Shown: positions 22,867 to 35,607, counted from the first letter of the stretch. The stretch: 64,000 nucleotides of DNA from Neurospora tetraspora (GCF_033439725.1 NW_026944388.1:3224001-3288000); one strand, 5' to 3'. The notes: a model not told the origin generated them from the sequence alone. A program made the numbers and translations.

Positions 22867-25694
22867 ATGAGCCAGGATTATTTCCCCTCCAAGGGCAAGG
22901 CGCCCCAGCAACACGACGAGCACGGCGAGCCGCGCGAATTCGATGATGGCGCCGGACAACACGCGCAGGTCCCGGGAGCCCCGACCACGCCCGCGTACAT
23001 GACCGTCGGCACCGGCTCGACTTCCCAACATGCTGCCCGCCTTCAGGCCATGCTCGACAACGACTCCGGCTACGGCGGCAGCATTGCCGGTGACTCAAGG
23101 GCCCCTTCCCACTGGGACTCGGCTGTGCACCACGATAGCCCGTTACCAACTCCGACCACCGCCACTCACGATGACGATGCCAACCGCCGTTCTCAGGCCG
23201 GCGCCGTACACCAGCTATGGTATAACCAGCACCGCGTCACACTAGGCCGCTCCATCAACACCGTCGTCGAGCTTCTCAAGAAGTTGCAGGAGATGAACGT
23301 GACATGGCCTGCGCATTATCCCTCCGTCCAGCGGGCTGCTCTCGATGAGCCCAACCACTATGGCCCACCGGGTCTGCATCGCTCTTCGACCATGGGCGCA
23401 GACGCCGCGTTCCCTCCGCCGCCATCCCCCCACTCACTACGAAGATCCATGACAACTCTGGACGACCACGTCGAGCCCGAATCCAGCCGGGCTGCTGAGA
23501 GGAGGAACACCGGTTCGGAACCTCGACTAGTTTCCCCACAGATTGCCCAAGAGTTTTCCGTCCTCAAGTTGGATCTTAATCTGGGTTCTCTACACCAGGC
23601 CGACCTCGTACATTCGCTGCAGAAGGAGTCAGTGGCTTCTTTGCTCGATGGTAAAATTCGCTCCAGCATCAAACATCTTTACTCGCTGCGCGAGAGAATT
23701 GAAGATACTTCGAGCAAGGTTTTGGTCACTGGTGATCTGAATGCGGGAAAGTCTACCTTCTGCAATGCCTTGCTCCGTCGGAAGGTCCTGCCTGAAGACC
23801 AACAACCCTGCACGAGTATCTTCTGCGAGGTCCTGGACGCGAGGGAAAACGGCGGAATTGAAGAGGTCCACGCAGTTCACAGGGATGCAATCTACGATCG
23901 TCACGATGAGGCCACCTACGACGTCTATTCCCTGAAGGAGCTGGAGAAAATTGTCACCGATAACGAGTCCTACCAACAATGCAAAATCTACATCCGGGAT
24001 GCGCGAACTATTGACGAGTCTCTCCTGAACAACGGTGTTGTCGACATTGCGCTCATTGACGCCCCCGGTTTGAACATGGACACCACCAAGACCACGGCCA
24101 TTTTTGCGCGACAGGAGGAGATCGACGTTGTCGTTTTCGTTGTTTCCGCTACTAACCACTTCACGCAAACGGCGACCGAGTTCATTAGGGCCGCTGCTGC
24201 TGAAAAGGCCTACCTCTTCATCGTCGTCAACGGCTTCGACACCATTAGAGATAAGGAGCGTTGCCAGAAGCTCATCCTTAACCAAGTTAGGGGTCTGAGC
24301 CCTGCGACGCACAAAGAGGCGGATGAGCTGGTACACTTCGTCTCCAGTACTGCGATTCCCATGGCCCCATCGCCGCCTGGTGGTTCTTACGGAGGTGGAT
24401 CGGGCAGCGCAAGCGGTGGCGGTGGAGGGGATGATGGCGACGATGATGATCCTAAGGGCAAGGGCAAGAAGAAGGAGATGGCCCGGGACTTCTCGAACCT
24501 TGAACAGTCTTTGCGGAGATTCGTCTTAGAGAAGCGGGCTCGCTCAAAGTTGGCACCGGCCAAGACCTATCTTACCAACATTCTGAACGACGTCCACGTA
24601 CTTGCTACTGTCAACCAGGAAGTTGCCCAGTCAGAGTTCGACCGGATGAATCAGGAACTGCAGAAGCTTGAGCCAGAACTTGAGCGGAGCAAGCAGGCCA
24701 AGCAGGAGATCAATGAGAAGGTTGACCAGACGATCGAGGAGACCTGCCAGGAGATTTACGAATATTCGCGTAACACGATTAGCAGCTCGATCGAACGCGC
24801 CGGTGATGGCAACTTCGGAATCCCCTATCCTGGTCTCTTCAGTGCGTTCGAGTATGCCGAGGAGCTCAAGGAGGCTATGCTTTCGCAGATTGCTGCCTCG
24901 GTCACTCAGTGTGAGGAACACGCGAGAGCCAGGACCGTTGACGGTGTCAACATGATCAAGCAGCTCGGAATCATGCACCTAGGAAACGAGTACACCGATC
25001 TGGCCTTCCGCCCGGATGTTATGTTCCGCCGCAAGAAGGATGCTCTTGCGCGCCAAGTCGACATTCCCACCGAGCTGTGGGACTTTGTCGACTGGAGTAC
25101 TGTGCTTCAAAAGGAGGAGAAGGCCGGCATGGCACTTACCGTTGCCGGTGTCGTTGGCACAAGCGTGCTCAGCGGTTACAGCCAGATGAACCTTGCTCTC
25201 CGTGCAGCCCAGATCCTAGGAACCAACAACGTTGGCCGCCTCATTATTCCTGGCTTGATTGCGGCCGGTAAGTCTAGATACTCTTGACCAGTTTTCTTGT
25301 GAACATGTGCTGACTTGACTCGCTTACAGCCGTGGCAGCGACGTACTACGTCCTGAACCAGATTCCTCACTCTCTTCCGCACCGCCTGAAGGAGAAGATC
25401 TCCACTCAGCTCGCCGCCATCGACTATGTCCACTCGAATAGCACCCGTATCTCCGGTTCGGTGCGGAAGGTCCTCCGTTTCCCGGCCGACTCCCTCCGCG
25501 TTGGCCTTCAGCGTTCCGTAGAGAAGCTTGACGGTCGCCGTAACGAAACTCTGCGCGTCAAGGCTGAGAGCGACGTTGCGCTCAAGTACTTCGCCAATCT
25601 CGTCCGCGAAAGCGGTCATCAACGTCGGGTTGTCGAAGCTGTCGATCTCGATGGCCATCCTCCTGGTCTTGCTGGCATTGGAGGTTTCCACTAG
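22867..25694 (+). CDS. fzo1: mitofusin Fzo1, dynamin-like GTPase of the outer mitochondrial membrane
   Basis: Drives mitochondrial outer membrane fusion. Exons 22867-25267 and 25330-25694 give 921 residues, similar to yeast Fzo1 (855) with a longer, disordered N-terminus. GTPase motifs: P-loop GDLNAGKST at 289-297, switch Thr316 in PCTSIF, DAPG at 398-401, and NGFD at 455-458 in the position of the usual NKxD. A Gly/Asp-rich insert follows near residues 500-530, then long heptad-type helices (RMNQELQKLEPELERSKQAK region). Two membrane spans near residues 760-830 (VAGVVGTSVL and IIPGLIAA onward) are split by the 62-nt intron, and a C-terminal coiled coil ends the protein. The ATG at 22867 (GACCATGAG) is the first of the frame. 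The pair of spans predicts both ends facing the cytosol. Confidence 0.95.
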
Positions 25695-26388
25695 ACGGCC
25701 TGGGTTGGAAGGCATTCTCCGCTTTAGTTGGCTTTTCTTTGTTATAGTCGGCGTTATTGGTGCCTGTTGTGAGAAAAACACAGATTATCATCATACCCCT
25801 TGTTTTGAGCACACACACATAGATCGCCTGTATGAGACAGGAAGGGGAGGTTAAAATTGCAAGCGTATGTATTACGAGCTCATGAGTTGACGGAGAAAAT
25901 GCCGAGGCAAGCATAGTTGATGAAGTGATTTTCACTCTTGAGACGTAAATCGGAGGATGGTGGGTTGCTTGGTTAGTGTTACCAATTGTGCAATGAGACT
26001 CAGCTCCTTGATTCTCGAGTCACCTACCGCTTATACGTTTCCTCTCCCCTAGTTTTGGTTATTAACGTCTAAAATGGGGCGTACGCAGCAACAGGAGGGC
26101 AAAAAATGTCGAAATTGAAGTTGTACGATATAGAACAAGTGGAACGCTGCACATAAAATGCCCAATGTTGATCCTCGGTGCTGACTAAACATAACCTCTA
26201 AAGCATAACATATCGCAGATGACTCTATCCGCAGCGGATCTCTCGGTTTCACCTCAGACCACCCATAAAGCCAGACACTCGCATAAAACTGATTATATCC
26301 CTCCTCTTTCACTCACTCCCGTATCTACCACCTCTCACCTCTCACCATCACCACAATACCCATCCACCCATCACCTCAATCCCTTAAA
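25695..26388. other. intergenic region fzo1 to nitrilase
   Basis: About 700 bases with no gene. The last ~100 bases before the nitrilase ATG are CA/CT-rich leader-like sequence. Confidence 0.5.
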
Positions 26389-27477
26389 ATGGCCTCCCCA
26401 ACAAAAATCAAACTAGCGGCCGCCCACTCCGCCCCCATCTACATGTCCAAATCCGCCACCCTCGCCAAAGCCATCAACCTCATCCACGCCGCCGCGCGCG
26501 ACGGCGTTTCGTTGCTTGTCTTTCCCGAGACCTACGTCCCCGGCTACCCTTACTTCATCGAGTGCTACCCGCCGCTGAAACAAGTCGTTGCTCTGGCCAA
26601 GTATGCCGAGGAGTCCGTCGTCGTCGATGAAGATCTTGATGGGGTGGCGGAAGCCTGTAGGCAAACGGGCGTGTCGGTTGTGCTGGGTGTGTCGGAGCGG
26701 ATGAAGGGTGGCTATACGTGTTTCAATTCGCAGGTGTTTATTGCGGGCGGGAGGGAAGGAGGGGGGGTGGTGGGAACGCATAGGAAGTTGCAGCCTACCT
26801 ATGTGGAACGGGTTGTGTGGGCGCAGGGGGATGGGTCGACGCTCAAAACTTGGGATGGGCTTTTGCTAGGTGCAGGTGGTTCTGAAGCGGAAGGAAAGGA
26901 GAACAAGAACAAGAAGTGGAACGTAGGCGGCCTAGCCTGCTGGGAACACACCATGCTCCTCGCCCGCCAGGCCCTGATCACCCAGCAGGAACACGTGCAT
27001 GCGGCCGCGTGGCCGGCGCTGTCGACGATGGCTGGGTTCGAGGGGAGTGCGGACAGCCAGATCGAGGCGCTGATGAAGTGCCATGCGCTGACGGCGCAGT
27101 GTTTCGTGGTGGCGGCGAGCAACTATGTGGATGAGGCGTGTCTGGAGTGGATGAGGGAGAATATTGGGGAGCAAGAGTTTGTGAAAAGGGGAGGAGGGTG
27201 GTCGGCGGTTATTCACCCGTTTTGTAACGTGTTGGCGGGACCGGTTACTGGGGAGAAGGAGGAGCTGGTCACGGCGGAGGTGGACTTGAAGGATTTGGGA
27301 ATGGTTAAGGTTTGGGTGGATGCTGATGGGCATTATGCTCGGCCGGAGATTATGCCGTTTGGGTGGGATAAGGAGGCGTATTGGAGGGATGGGAAGGTGG
27401 AGGGGGAGGCTGGGAAGGGTCAGTCTCAGCTGAGGAAGCCTGAAGGAAAGGGGGGAAAGGAAGCCAAGAAGGCGTAA
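26389..27477 (+). CDS. nitrilase (carbon-nitrogen hydrolase, EC 3.5.5-type)
   Basis: Expected to hydrolyse organic nitriles to the carboxylic acid plus ammonia in the cytosol. It is a single exon of 362 residues, the usual fungal nitrilase size. The Glu-Lys-Cys catalytic triad is visible: Glu47 in FPETYVPGYP, Lys133 in HRKLQPTYVE and Cys184 in LACWEH; CWEH after the cysteine is characteristic of true nitrilases rather than amidases. An unusual glycine/charged insert (GAGGSEAEGKENKNKK, ~161-176) sits just before the catalytic cysteine strand. The C-terminus is a Lys/Gly-rich tail. Substrate cannot be read from sequence; the motifs are unlike the short cyanide hydratase pattern, so an aromatic or aliphatic nitrilase is more likely. 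It converges with the deaminase gene, their stop codons being 217 bases apart. Confidence 0.92.
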   Translation: MASPTKIKLAAAHSAPIYMSKSATLAKAINLIHAAARDGVSLLVFPETYVPGYPYFIECYPPLKQVVALAKYAEESVVVDEDLDGVAEACRQTGVSVVLGVSERMKGGYTCFNSQVFIAGGREGGGVVGTHRKLQPTYVERVVWAQGDGSTLKTWDGLLLGAGGSEAEGKENKNKKWNVGGLACWEHTMLLARQALITQQEHVHAAAWPALSTMAGFEGSADSQIEALMKCHALTAQCFVVAASNYVDEACLEWMRENIGEQEFVKRGGGWSAVIHPFCNVLAGPVTGEKEELVTAEVDLKDLGMVKVWVDADGHYARPEIMPFGWDKEAYWRDGKVEGEAGKGQSQLRKPEGKGGKEAKKA

Positions 27478-27693
27478 CGGGTTGAAAACAGAAAAGGCGA
27501 AGTCGAATATTATGGGATGGGTAGTTGGAAAGGAAAATAATATCGGGATATACATAGTCACGGTGAGTTGGTAAGAGATTATCAATAGACTTTGTTTCCC
27601 AAGACATAGTCGTTATTCATGTCTCATTATCAAGCCCAAACTCCCTAGGCGCTCGCTATCATGTTCCTTCCGATACCACTTCACATATAACCA

Positions 27694-29428
27694 TCATGCA
27701 GACCACATCAAACCCCTGAGCCTCTCCTTCTCTTCATCTCCTCCAAAGATGACATCTACCCCCCTTCTCACAAGCGAGCAGATATCGGTTCTGGTAAGCC
27801 CAAAGTGTTTGGCCACGAGGGCGTATTCGTTGGAAAGGGGGCTGCCAAAGACACCAACATCATCGGTCTGAATGTTGTGTTAGCTGTAATCCTCTTGCCT
27901 GGATAGTATCTTGCGGTCTCCAACCGGCCTTGATGTCCGGAGACCGTCGCAAACAGACCCAAGAGCAGAAAGGGGAATATATGAGATGAGACTTACACTC
28001 AAAACAACAACCGTCTCCTCAACCTTCCACCACTCCCCAAAATGACTATTCACGCACAAGGTCAGTAACTCAATCATCACTTCCCACACCCACCCAACAT
28101 CTCCATCTCCTCCAAAAAAAAAAAAAACTTACTGGCTCTCAAACCCCCCACAAATCATGCCCGCATGGACATTACAACTCAAGCACAACTCCAACCCCAT
28201 CCCTCCCCTCCTCTTCACCTCCTCCCTGATTTTTTCGTTTAAATGAATCACATGCCCAATCCGATCCGGCCTCCAGCTCAGCAACGTCAACAGCTCCTCC
28301 TCCGTCCCCGACGCCTCCGCCTCGGCAAAGTGCAGCGTTATCCCCAAGTTTGGTAGGGTCCGCTTCGCCTCCTCAAAGACCGGACCAAAAATGTCAATGG
28401 GCCCCCTTGCAGGGTCGCCGCACAGGTCGATGCCTACCACCCCACCTTGCCCGGCAAACTGGCGGCAGAGGGCGAGGACTTCGTAGGCTTCGGGGAGGGT
28501 GTTGCGCCGGTCGATGGAGAGGATCAGTTTTGTTTTTAGCTGGGAAGTGTTGTTGGGGTCACTTTCGAACTCGGTGATGGCGGAGAGAATGGTTGCAACG
28601 TATTGGGCCTTGGTCAGTCCGGCCTGAGGCATGGCGCGCGGAGTGGTGCGTAGCTCGAGGTAGACGACGCCATCGGCAGCGAAGTCCGAGAGGACGGAGA
28701 GGGTGGTGTGGCGGAGGGCCCAGATGTCGGAGACGAGGTGGTAGATGTAGGAGGAGAAGAGGGGGAAGAAGCTGGTGTTGTTGGTATGTAAGTATGTGGT
28801 GGTCTTTTTTTTTGTGTTTTGGGGTTTCTTGTCTTGAATTCCATCTCGTCTGAACTTGGTAATGGGTGTTTGATGGAGGGAAGTTAGGTTTGATAGACGT
28901 CGGCAATCATCTACTCCCAAAGGCATAAAGAAGAACAAGAAACAAGAACAGGACCGGCCCGTCCCCTCGGGTCCCGGCTTAACTTTCCAGCCCACATACC
29001 GGTACGTGGATAATCCTACACGGCACGGCCCGCTTGGGCATATCCGCCTCTTCTTGAATGCCGGAGTATGTAGAGAGGTGATCGGATGAGAAGGGAGGCA
29101 ACAACGCAGTCAATCCCAGCGAAACTTACGTTTTCAAGTCATAATCATGTTTACCCAATGGCATCTTAATCAAGGGGTCTTGAAGGTCCGTTTCGCCATT
29201 TTCCTTCTTTTTCAGCCAGACTTCGTGGAGACACTGGCGACTGATGCTGCCGCTGAGATGGGCATGGAGCTGTTTGGTTCAGAATGTATTGTCAGTTGAG
29301 ATCCTGATTCTTCAACCCCAAGAACATCATATTTGTGTGCTAATGGTGCGCTGATTTTCCCGCGAGTGTTCTTGGTTGATTACCTCAATCTTGGGCAACG
29401 CCTTGTAATCCACAGCATCGACTGTCAT
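27694..29428 (-). CDS. adenosine deaminase-like protein (ADAL, N6-methyl-AMP deaminase type)
   Basis: Member of the metal-dependent adenosine/AMP deaminase fold; ADAL proteins deaminate N6-methyl-AMP to IMP, a purine salvage and clean-up step. Five exons: 29428-29384, 29269-29130, 28771-28133, 28045-27997 and 27867-27694, totalling 1047 nt and 348 residues, the normal ADAL length. Metal and catalytic residues are in place: His17 and His19 in LHAHLSGS, split across the first intron; His209 and Glu212 in LHFAEA; the HHFGEW segment formed at the exon 3/4 junction; and Asp293-Asp294 in STDDVG, formed at the exon 4/5 junction. That each motif appears only after splicing supports the exon model. 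Intron 2 is 358 nt. N6-methyl-AMP specificity is inferred from family resemblance; plain adenosine or adenine deaminase is the alternative. Confidence 0.9.
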
Positions 29429-31393
29429 GATGAATTCGTATTCTGCCAGAATGTCTTTGCTGGTGTTGTCGTTTGGATCGTGGAGCCGAGGCTGACTACT
29501 TCGCACTCGCTTGAAGTTATCACCAAGTGGCAAGCGCGGGGTATGTACGCACTAGTACGGAGCCAACCGGCGTCGGAGTGTTCTCCGTAGACGTTTAGGT
29601 GGTGTCAATTGTGCAATCCATCCGTAGCGCCGGGACTTTGGACGGCGCCGTGGATAAGCGGGTGGGGATGCCGACCAGCGCCGCCGATTCTCTGAGGGCT
29701 CGCCTCGCTCCCCCGGGCTGTACTACCATGCCGGCGTAACTTGTCCCACCAACCTGTGGTTTAGAGCTATCAGACAGCTCGAAATACACTGTCGGGTATT
29801 CCGAACACATTTGCACCATTGGAAGCCATACTGCTGAAGCAAATGTGTTTCCAGGACTTTGGGACCCATTCCTAGCTTGTTACATGTCGAAGAAATACCA
29901 CCTTCCCTCTCCCCTCCTGTCTTGTGTTGGTGGACGTTTTACTTTACAGCACCTAGGATTTCGACCTGCATCCGGATGGGTCAGGGTCTTATAGGCTGCA
30001 GTGGGCCGATCTGTAACAACGGGAGCATTTGTCCTTGAAAACAATGATGGTCTGTTTCATTCCCTGGTGATTTCTGGATACCCCTTTCTCATGGCTCCTC
30101 AGAGCAAAGTTGTACATTGAGATGGAAGAGTTTCGCGCTTTTTCTCAATCTGTGGCTGCTGCCGAGGTGCAGTGCCTCCAACTTCAAGTGTGCATATTGG
30201 CGAGCTTGGCTTCATCCCGATACGGAGTCTTTATCAATCTCTCTTGCCGCCATGATTGACTAACACCTCGACGGACAATCGGCCTCAGAATATGTGCTTT
30301 TCCAGACGCAACAGTAATGCCAACAGATAGGGCAAGTTGCTCGTTACGCATCATTGCAAAAGAGCAAACGGGCCGCCAGTTTACTCATTGGTAGGCGCCC
30401 CGGAAATCAGTGATAAAAAAGTCTGTAATAAGCGAGCTGCTAGAGATGACAGAGCGTCGCCACCATTGCTACCGTTGCACTCCAATATCCTGGGCTATCA
30501 TGGGCTTTCGAGAACCTAAAGTGGAAGCTGACGAAGACGGCAAGACTGATGATTTCGGTGTTCTCGTCAGTGATTTAATGATTGACTATGCCAGTAGACT
30601 ATTCAGTGCCTTTGTACGGACATGGCATGCGCAAACCGCATGCCCGTGTCTTGGGAAGGGCCGGGTTTATTGTTTCTATCCACAAGTTTTCGGCCCCCCG
30701 TCAACATTCTTGAGCTCTGCTGTGCTCCATAGTTAGGGCCAAGAACAGTAGGGATTGGAACCAAGGCATCTCCGGCTAATCGAAGTTGCAGATGGCTATC
30801 TCAACTCGTCAAGGAGGCGTGTTTTAAGAATCCCAGCGAGAAGTTGATCCGTCATCCAAGCTGGGCGTGCTGGGTTTCGGTAACAGGGCCCCAAGGGGCC
30901 ACAGGGGTTGTCGAGCTGTATCGGTCCTACGGTCTCGTATGGCGCCGCACTATGGGAGACGTTTTCCTGAGCAGCCGAGTTTTGAGACGCCGTGATTCCG
31001 AAACTTGATGCTTCATAGTAAGTACGTATATTCATAGCCACCTCAGCGACCAACCCATGTGTAGAAGTTGGGGGCGGTTGGGGTTTATATCTGTGACCTC
31101 AAGACAGCTGGGTCGTGTGGGAGCTTGCTGCCGTTTGGCTACATTTCTGCTTGCCAGCAACATGTTTGCACTTTGCAGCGCTCGTGATATTAAATTCGGT
31201 AGTATTCCGCCACTCGGGTTGCTGTATTCCGACCGTTGATTGTCCTGTGGATTTATACTGGTTGACAAGGAGACAGCCGTATCCAATATCACTGGAGCAT
31301 CCGTTCCTGCGTCCAGGTTCCATCATCGGCACGTCGGCCGTTAGCAAACGGGCTGTCATCCAAAGAGATCACCAATACAGCTACAATACAATA

Positions 31394-31665
31394 CTGGTTT
31401 GTTTGTTAGTTTGGTTCTTCGGCCATGGGTTGAACAGGGGAGAATTGGAGCTCTCATTGGCCTCCTCAGAGAGTTCGTTTGAAGCGACTGACAATGACCA
31501 GGGCTTAATACGCCACAGAAGCCTCTTTTATGCCTCTCTCCGTCTCCTTCAAGATCCAAAAGACTGAAAATATCAGTCTACAGCACCTATCCGCTGGAAA
31601 GCCGAACGCTTTCCTATATCCAGCAAAGCGCTGGCTTTTTTGTACCAAACTAACAAACAAACCAG
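31394..31665. repeat. 22-bp perfect inverted repeat pair, 228-bp spacer
   Basis: The arm at 31394-31415 (CTGGTTTGTTTGTTAGTTTG plus GT) is the exact reverse complement of 31644-31665. Outside the arms a further ~30 bases resemble each other with mostly transition differences. It could be a decayed MITE; no duplicated target site was found. Confidence 0.6.
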
Positions 31666-32830
31666 GAGTATATTGTACAATGCGGTTCGGTCTCTCTGGA
31701 GGAATGGTTCACGCCAGACCTCTTGCCCACTCCTAGATAGTGACCTCGGGCCTCGGCCATCTTATTATCGTTAATCAGTTCCCGCCAGGTAATAGACTGC
31801 CAAACAACCGAGCTAGAGTGAATAAACTCTTCGCCGGAGCTCTGTACGTACACTATTTGTACGGCCCCAGGCTGTCTCGATGGATTTGTGTGCCGTGCAC
31901 ACATCTGTGCTTGTCGCCCTGCATATCGAATTTCGGGACCAAAAAGGGAGAGGGCGGCGGGCGAGAGGAGTGGGAGACAGAGTGGATGGCTTGAAAGAAA
32001 GCTGCCGGGGCTGCTCAACTGAGAGACTTCATGCGCTATCAGAGACAAAGTCCTTGTTCATAGCTGTTTCGCCTAGAGATACTGACAAGCTAGCTGTTAG
32101 CGCACAAGATGAGCTAACCGCAAATTGGCCCGCTGACTACTGAATAGCTTCAGTCCTATTTGGGCATGGCCGGTCGCGCCATAACGCTGCAGACAGGAGG
32201 GCTTGTCCTTGTCCCCAGACCCGGTCGGTTGGAGCCTCCTTTTCTCTTCCTGGCAGGTTGCCCCTGGTGCCTTGCGCCTTCGCTTTTGCACAGGGTGCTG
32301 TTGCTTGTCACTGTTTGATGGGACTTGAAAATGTCTTGGAGGTCGACAGCTCGCCGGATTACCAATGCTGTTGATATCAAGTTCGTGGTGTTCCGTTAGG
32401 CAAGCCGTTATCCGACCAGGACAATTTCAGCGTGGCCGTGGTGGTCTTGTGTAGGTTTACTAATCAGCGCGACTTCATGATACTACCGTGCGAGCGAGCT
32501 GTGCAAGATTGTGAAGTTGAAAAGTCAAAAGAGTTCAATTGCGCGAGCGAACCAAACATTTGCGACCCAGAAGTCCATCCGGTGGAGCCAGTCCGTGCAC
32601 ATGCATCTTTGTGGACCGTCTATCTATCCGCGCAGAGTGCAATTGGTCCGCGGGGCCTTGCAGTGTCCGCCCGCTTGCACCTCCCAAGACTCCTTCCATT
32701 CATGATCCCGCGGAAAGCAGAAGCCCACAACGAACCCACAGTCTCTTGGAAGTCCCGTCGCCGGCGGGAGATTCTTTGCATCCACTCTGCGAGAAAACAA
32801 CCACGGGGGAGGAGCTGCACCCGAGGGACG

Positions 32831-32864
32831 GGGCGCAACGGGGCGCAACGGGGCGCAACGGGGC
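32831..32864 (+). repeat. decamer tandem repeat GGGCGCAACG x3.4
   Basis: Three perfect copies of GGGCGCAACG followed by GGGC, in the non-coding region upstream of gnb-1. Confidence 0.9.
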
Positions 32865-34305
32865 TTTCAATTTCAGAGATCCATAACTCCGGTGCCTTCG
32901 GCCAGGCTTGTTGAAGATTTTGGCAAGATTTTGTTCGTTTTTTTTTTTTTTTTTGCGGTGCGGTGCGGTGCGAGATGTTGATGTTCGGAATCAGGAGGTC
33001 GAAATAATTACCCCGGCTTCAAGGTTCCAAGAGGTGGCCGTGCAAAGTAGTACCTGAACGAACTTGTTAGACAAGCTTGAACCTACTCAGAGCTGAGCTC
33101 TATTTCCCCGTCAAGTCGCCTCGCAGCTCGCTCCAACTCAAATCCCTTCACTCCCTTCTCACAAATCCCAATCCATCATCCAAGCCCTTCGGCCCGCCAT
33201 CCAGCCCGCCGTTCGCTGACCGGGCTCTCCTGTGTTTTTATACTCGCTCCATTTTGGGAGGTTTGCTGCACGAGACTGAATGGACACCAACGACAACCTA
33301 ACAAACTGAATCTATTCCTCTTTGGTTGCACACCACAACCTCAATCTGCACTCGCTTCTGACAATTGCGCCCGGCGCTCTTCCACTTTTGCACAGAGAAC
33401 GATTGACACGGCCTGCAGCTGCGTGTCCCTCATCCTGTCCACGTCCTGCGGGCAACCTTCCATTTCCACCTGCCCCCCAAGCGTAGTAGACCCACTGCAG
33501 TGTAGGCCCCAGTGTGAGGTTCCACTCTGCCCCGACCGGGCCCATTCTCCCCCCGGCCCATTCCCAATCTGGCACAGGGTAATAATCGCAACTCTGGCCG
33601 GCCTCTCGTTCGTCAGTTCGACTCGGCCGCCCACCCACTCGCAGAACCGAAATCGATCCCCAGTCCTTCTTTTCTCCTTCTTTCTGTTCTTCACCACCCG
33701 AACTCCTGTCGATTAATGACAGCCTCCAACCTGCTCCTACGACCTGACAACTACTCGCGTCGGTCGCGTCGCTCGAGACTCTTCGTCCTTATACACTACT
33801 CTCTCGACGCCGCGCACACCTGCCTTTAGTCTCGGTTGTCAGGGTCGCTCTTCGCCTGGTCAATATCCGCCATCCGCTCATTCGTTCGACACTCGCAGAA
33901 GAAAGAGGCCTTTCCCCCTCAATTACTCTCCACCACTCTCCTCCGTCTTTTTCCCGACAGCAGTCATTTCGTTCAGAGCAGCATCGGGACCTGCCTCGCC
34001 TGTCTAGCTGTTTTAACTGGCCAACACCGTACCGCATCGCCCGACCCCTGGAGCTAGCAATTCCTCCTCCACCGGCGCCCCGTACCAGCACCACTGCTTT
34101 GCACCATTCACACCATCCACACTCCAGCAACCGATTCCGACTTGCTGCATCGCTGAAGATCCGACGTCCCAAGAGTCCAACCTTAGTCGTCGTCATTTTA
34201 CCTGTCCCATCCAGTCACAACAACATCACTACGGACTAGTCCGTCCCTCATACGAGTCCGTCGCCAATTGTGATTACGAATTGAACCAACACACCTCAAA
34301 AAAAG

Positions 34306-35607
34306 ATGGACAACCGATCAAGCGATGTGTCGCCAGAGGCGATGCAGGCACGAATTCAACAAGCGCGTCGCGAGGCTGAAAATCTCAAGGACAAAATCAG
34401 GCTGAAGAAGGAAGGGCTCGCCGATACTTCCCGTGAGTCGTCCTGTCGCCAGGTCGCGAATTGCGCCTTTGTCCGCCCATGCCGTCGTCAACGGCGGATT
34501 GACCGCTGCATAGTGTTGCTGACATGATGTGTAGTCTACGAGGTTGCGCAACAGGCCCATGAGCCACTTCCGAAGAACAACATGATGAGGACAAAGAAGA
34601 CGTTGAAGGGCCATCTGGCCAAGATTTATGCGATGCACTGGTCTACCGACCGGAGGCACCTTGTCTCAGCATCTCAGGACGGCAAGCTCATCATCTGGGA
34701 CGCTTACACGACCAACAAAGTTCACGCCATTCCCCTACGATCGTCTTGGGTTATGACTTGCGCCTATGCCCCGAGCGGCAACTTCGTTGCCTGCGGTGGT
34801 CTCGACAACATTTGCTCTATTTACAACCTGAACTCGAACCGTGACGGCCCTACTCGTGTCTACCGGGAGCTTTCAGGCCATGCGGGCTATCTCTCTTGCT
34901 GCCGTTTTATCAACGACCGCAGCATCCTCACCTCCTCCGGCGATATGACATGCATGAAGTGGGATATCGAGACAGGAACAAAGGTCGTTGAGTTTGCCGA
35001 CCATTTGGGCGACGTCATGAGCATCAGCTTGAACCCCACAAACCAGAACACCTTTGTGTCGGGTGCTTGCGATTCTTTCGCTAAGCTTTGGGATATTCGC
35101 GCCGGCAAGGCCGTACAAACATTCGCTGGCCACGAGTCCGATATCAACGCCATCCAGTTTTTCCCCGATGGTCACTCTTTCGTAACGGGTTCCGACGACG
35201 CTACTTGCAGACTTTTCGATATCCGCGCAGACAGAGAGTTGAACTGCTATCGCGTGAGTAACCTGTGGATTATTTTTCTATCGTTTTTTTGGAGCTAACG
35301 TTTGGGTAGTCCGAATCTATTCTTTGCGGCATTACCTCCGTCGCGACATCAGTCTCTGGACGTTTGCTCTTTGCCGGTTACGATGACTTTGAATGCAAAG
35401 TCTGGGATCTTACTCGCGCTGAAAAGGTTGGCTCTCTCGTGGGTCACGAAAATCGTGTCAGCTGTTTGGGCGTTTCCAACGATGGAATAAGTTTGTGCAC
35501 AGGCTCTTGGGACTCTTTGGTAAGTATCCACCGGCAACATCAGATCGATATGGTAAAGGCCGCAGATTAAACTAACTCCCTCACAGCTCAAGGTCTGGGC
35601 CTACTAG
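34306..35607 (+). CDS. gnb-1: heterotrimeric G-protein beta subunit
   Basis: Gbeta, which with Ggamma binds Galpha at the plasma membrane and signals for mating, female fertility and conidiation. Exons 34306-34432, 34535-35253, 35310-35519 and 35587-35607 total 1077 nt, 358 residues, the size of Neurospora GNB-1. The N-terminal coiled coil ([20 protein letters not shown]) binds Ggamma; seven WD40 blades follow, with endings such as LIIWDAY, CMKWDIE, AKLWDIR, CRLFDIR, CKVWDLT and LKVWAY. The last exon codes only LKVWAY, which closes the seventh blade, so the gene is easily truncated by automatic prediction. All three introns have clear GT...AG ends. A phosducin-like gene is the next gene downstream on the same strand. 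Confidence 0.98.

Larger units (their letters stand above)
29429..34305. other. 4.9-kb gene-poor region
   Basis: No supportable gene on either strand. Contains a perfect 22-bp inverted repeat (31394-31415 and 31644-31665), a decamer tandem repeat (32831-32864), a 17-base T run (32938-32954) followed by GCGGT repeats to about 32972, and, in roughly the last 1 kb, C/T-rich sequence that is probably the gnb-1 promoter and leader. Confidence 0.55.

Noticed and set aside
31180-32400. Apparent similarity between about 31188-31216 and 32365-32393
   Set aside because: Only about 29 bases at roughly 75 percent with gaps; too weak by eye to call a duplicated repeat.
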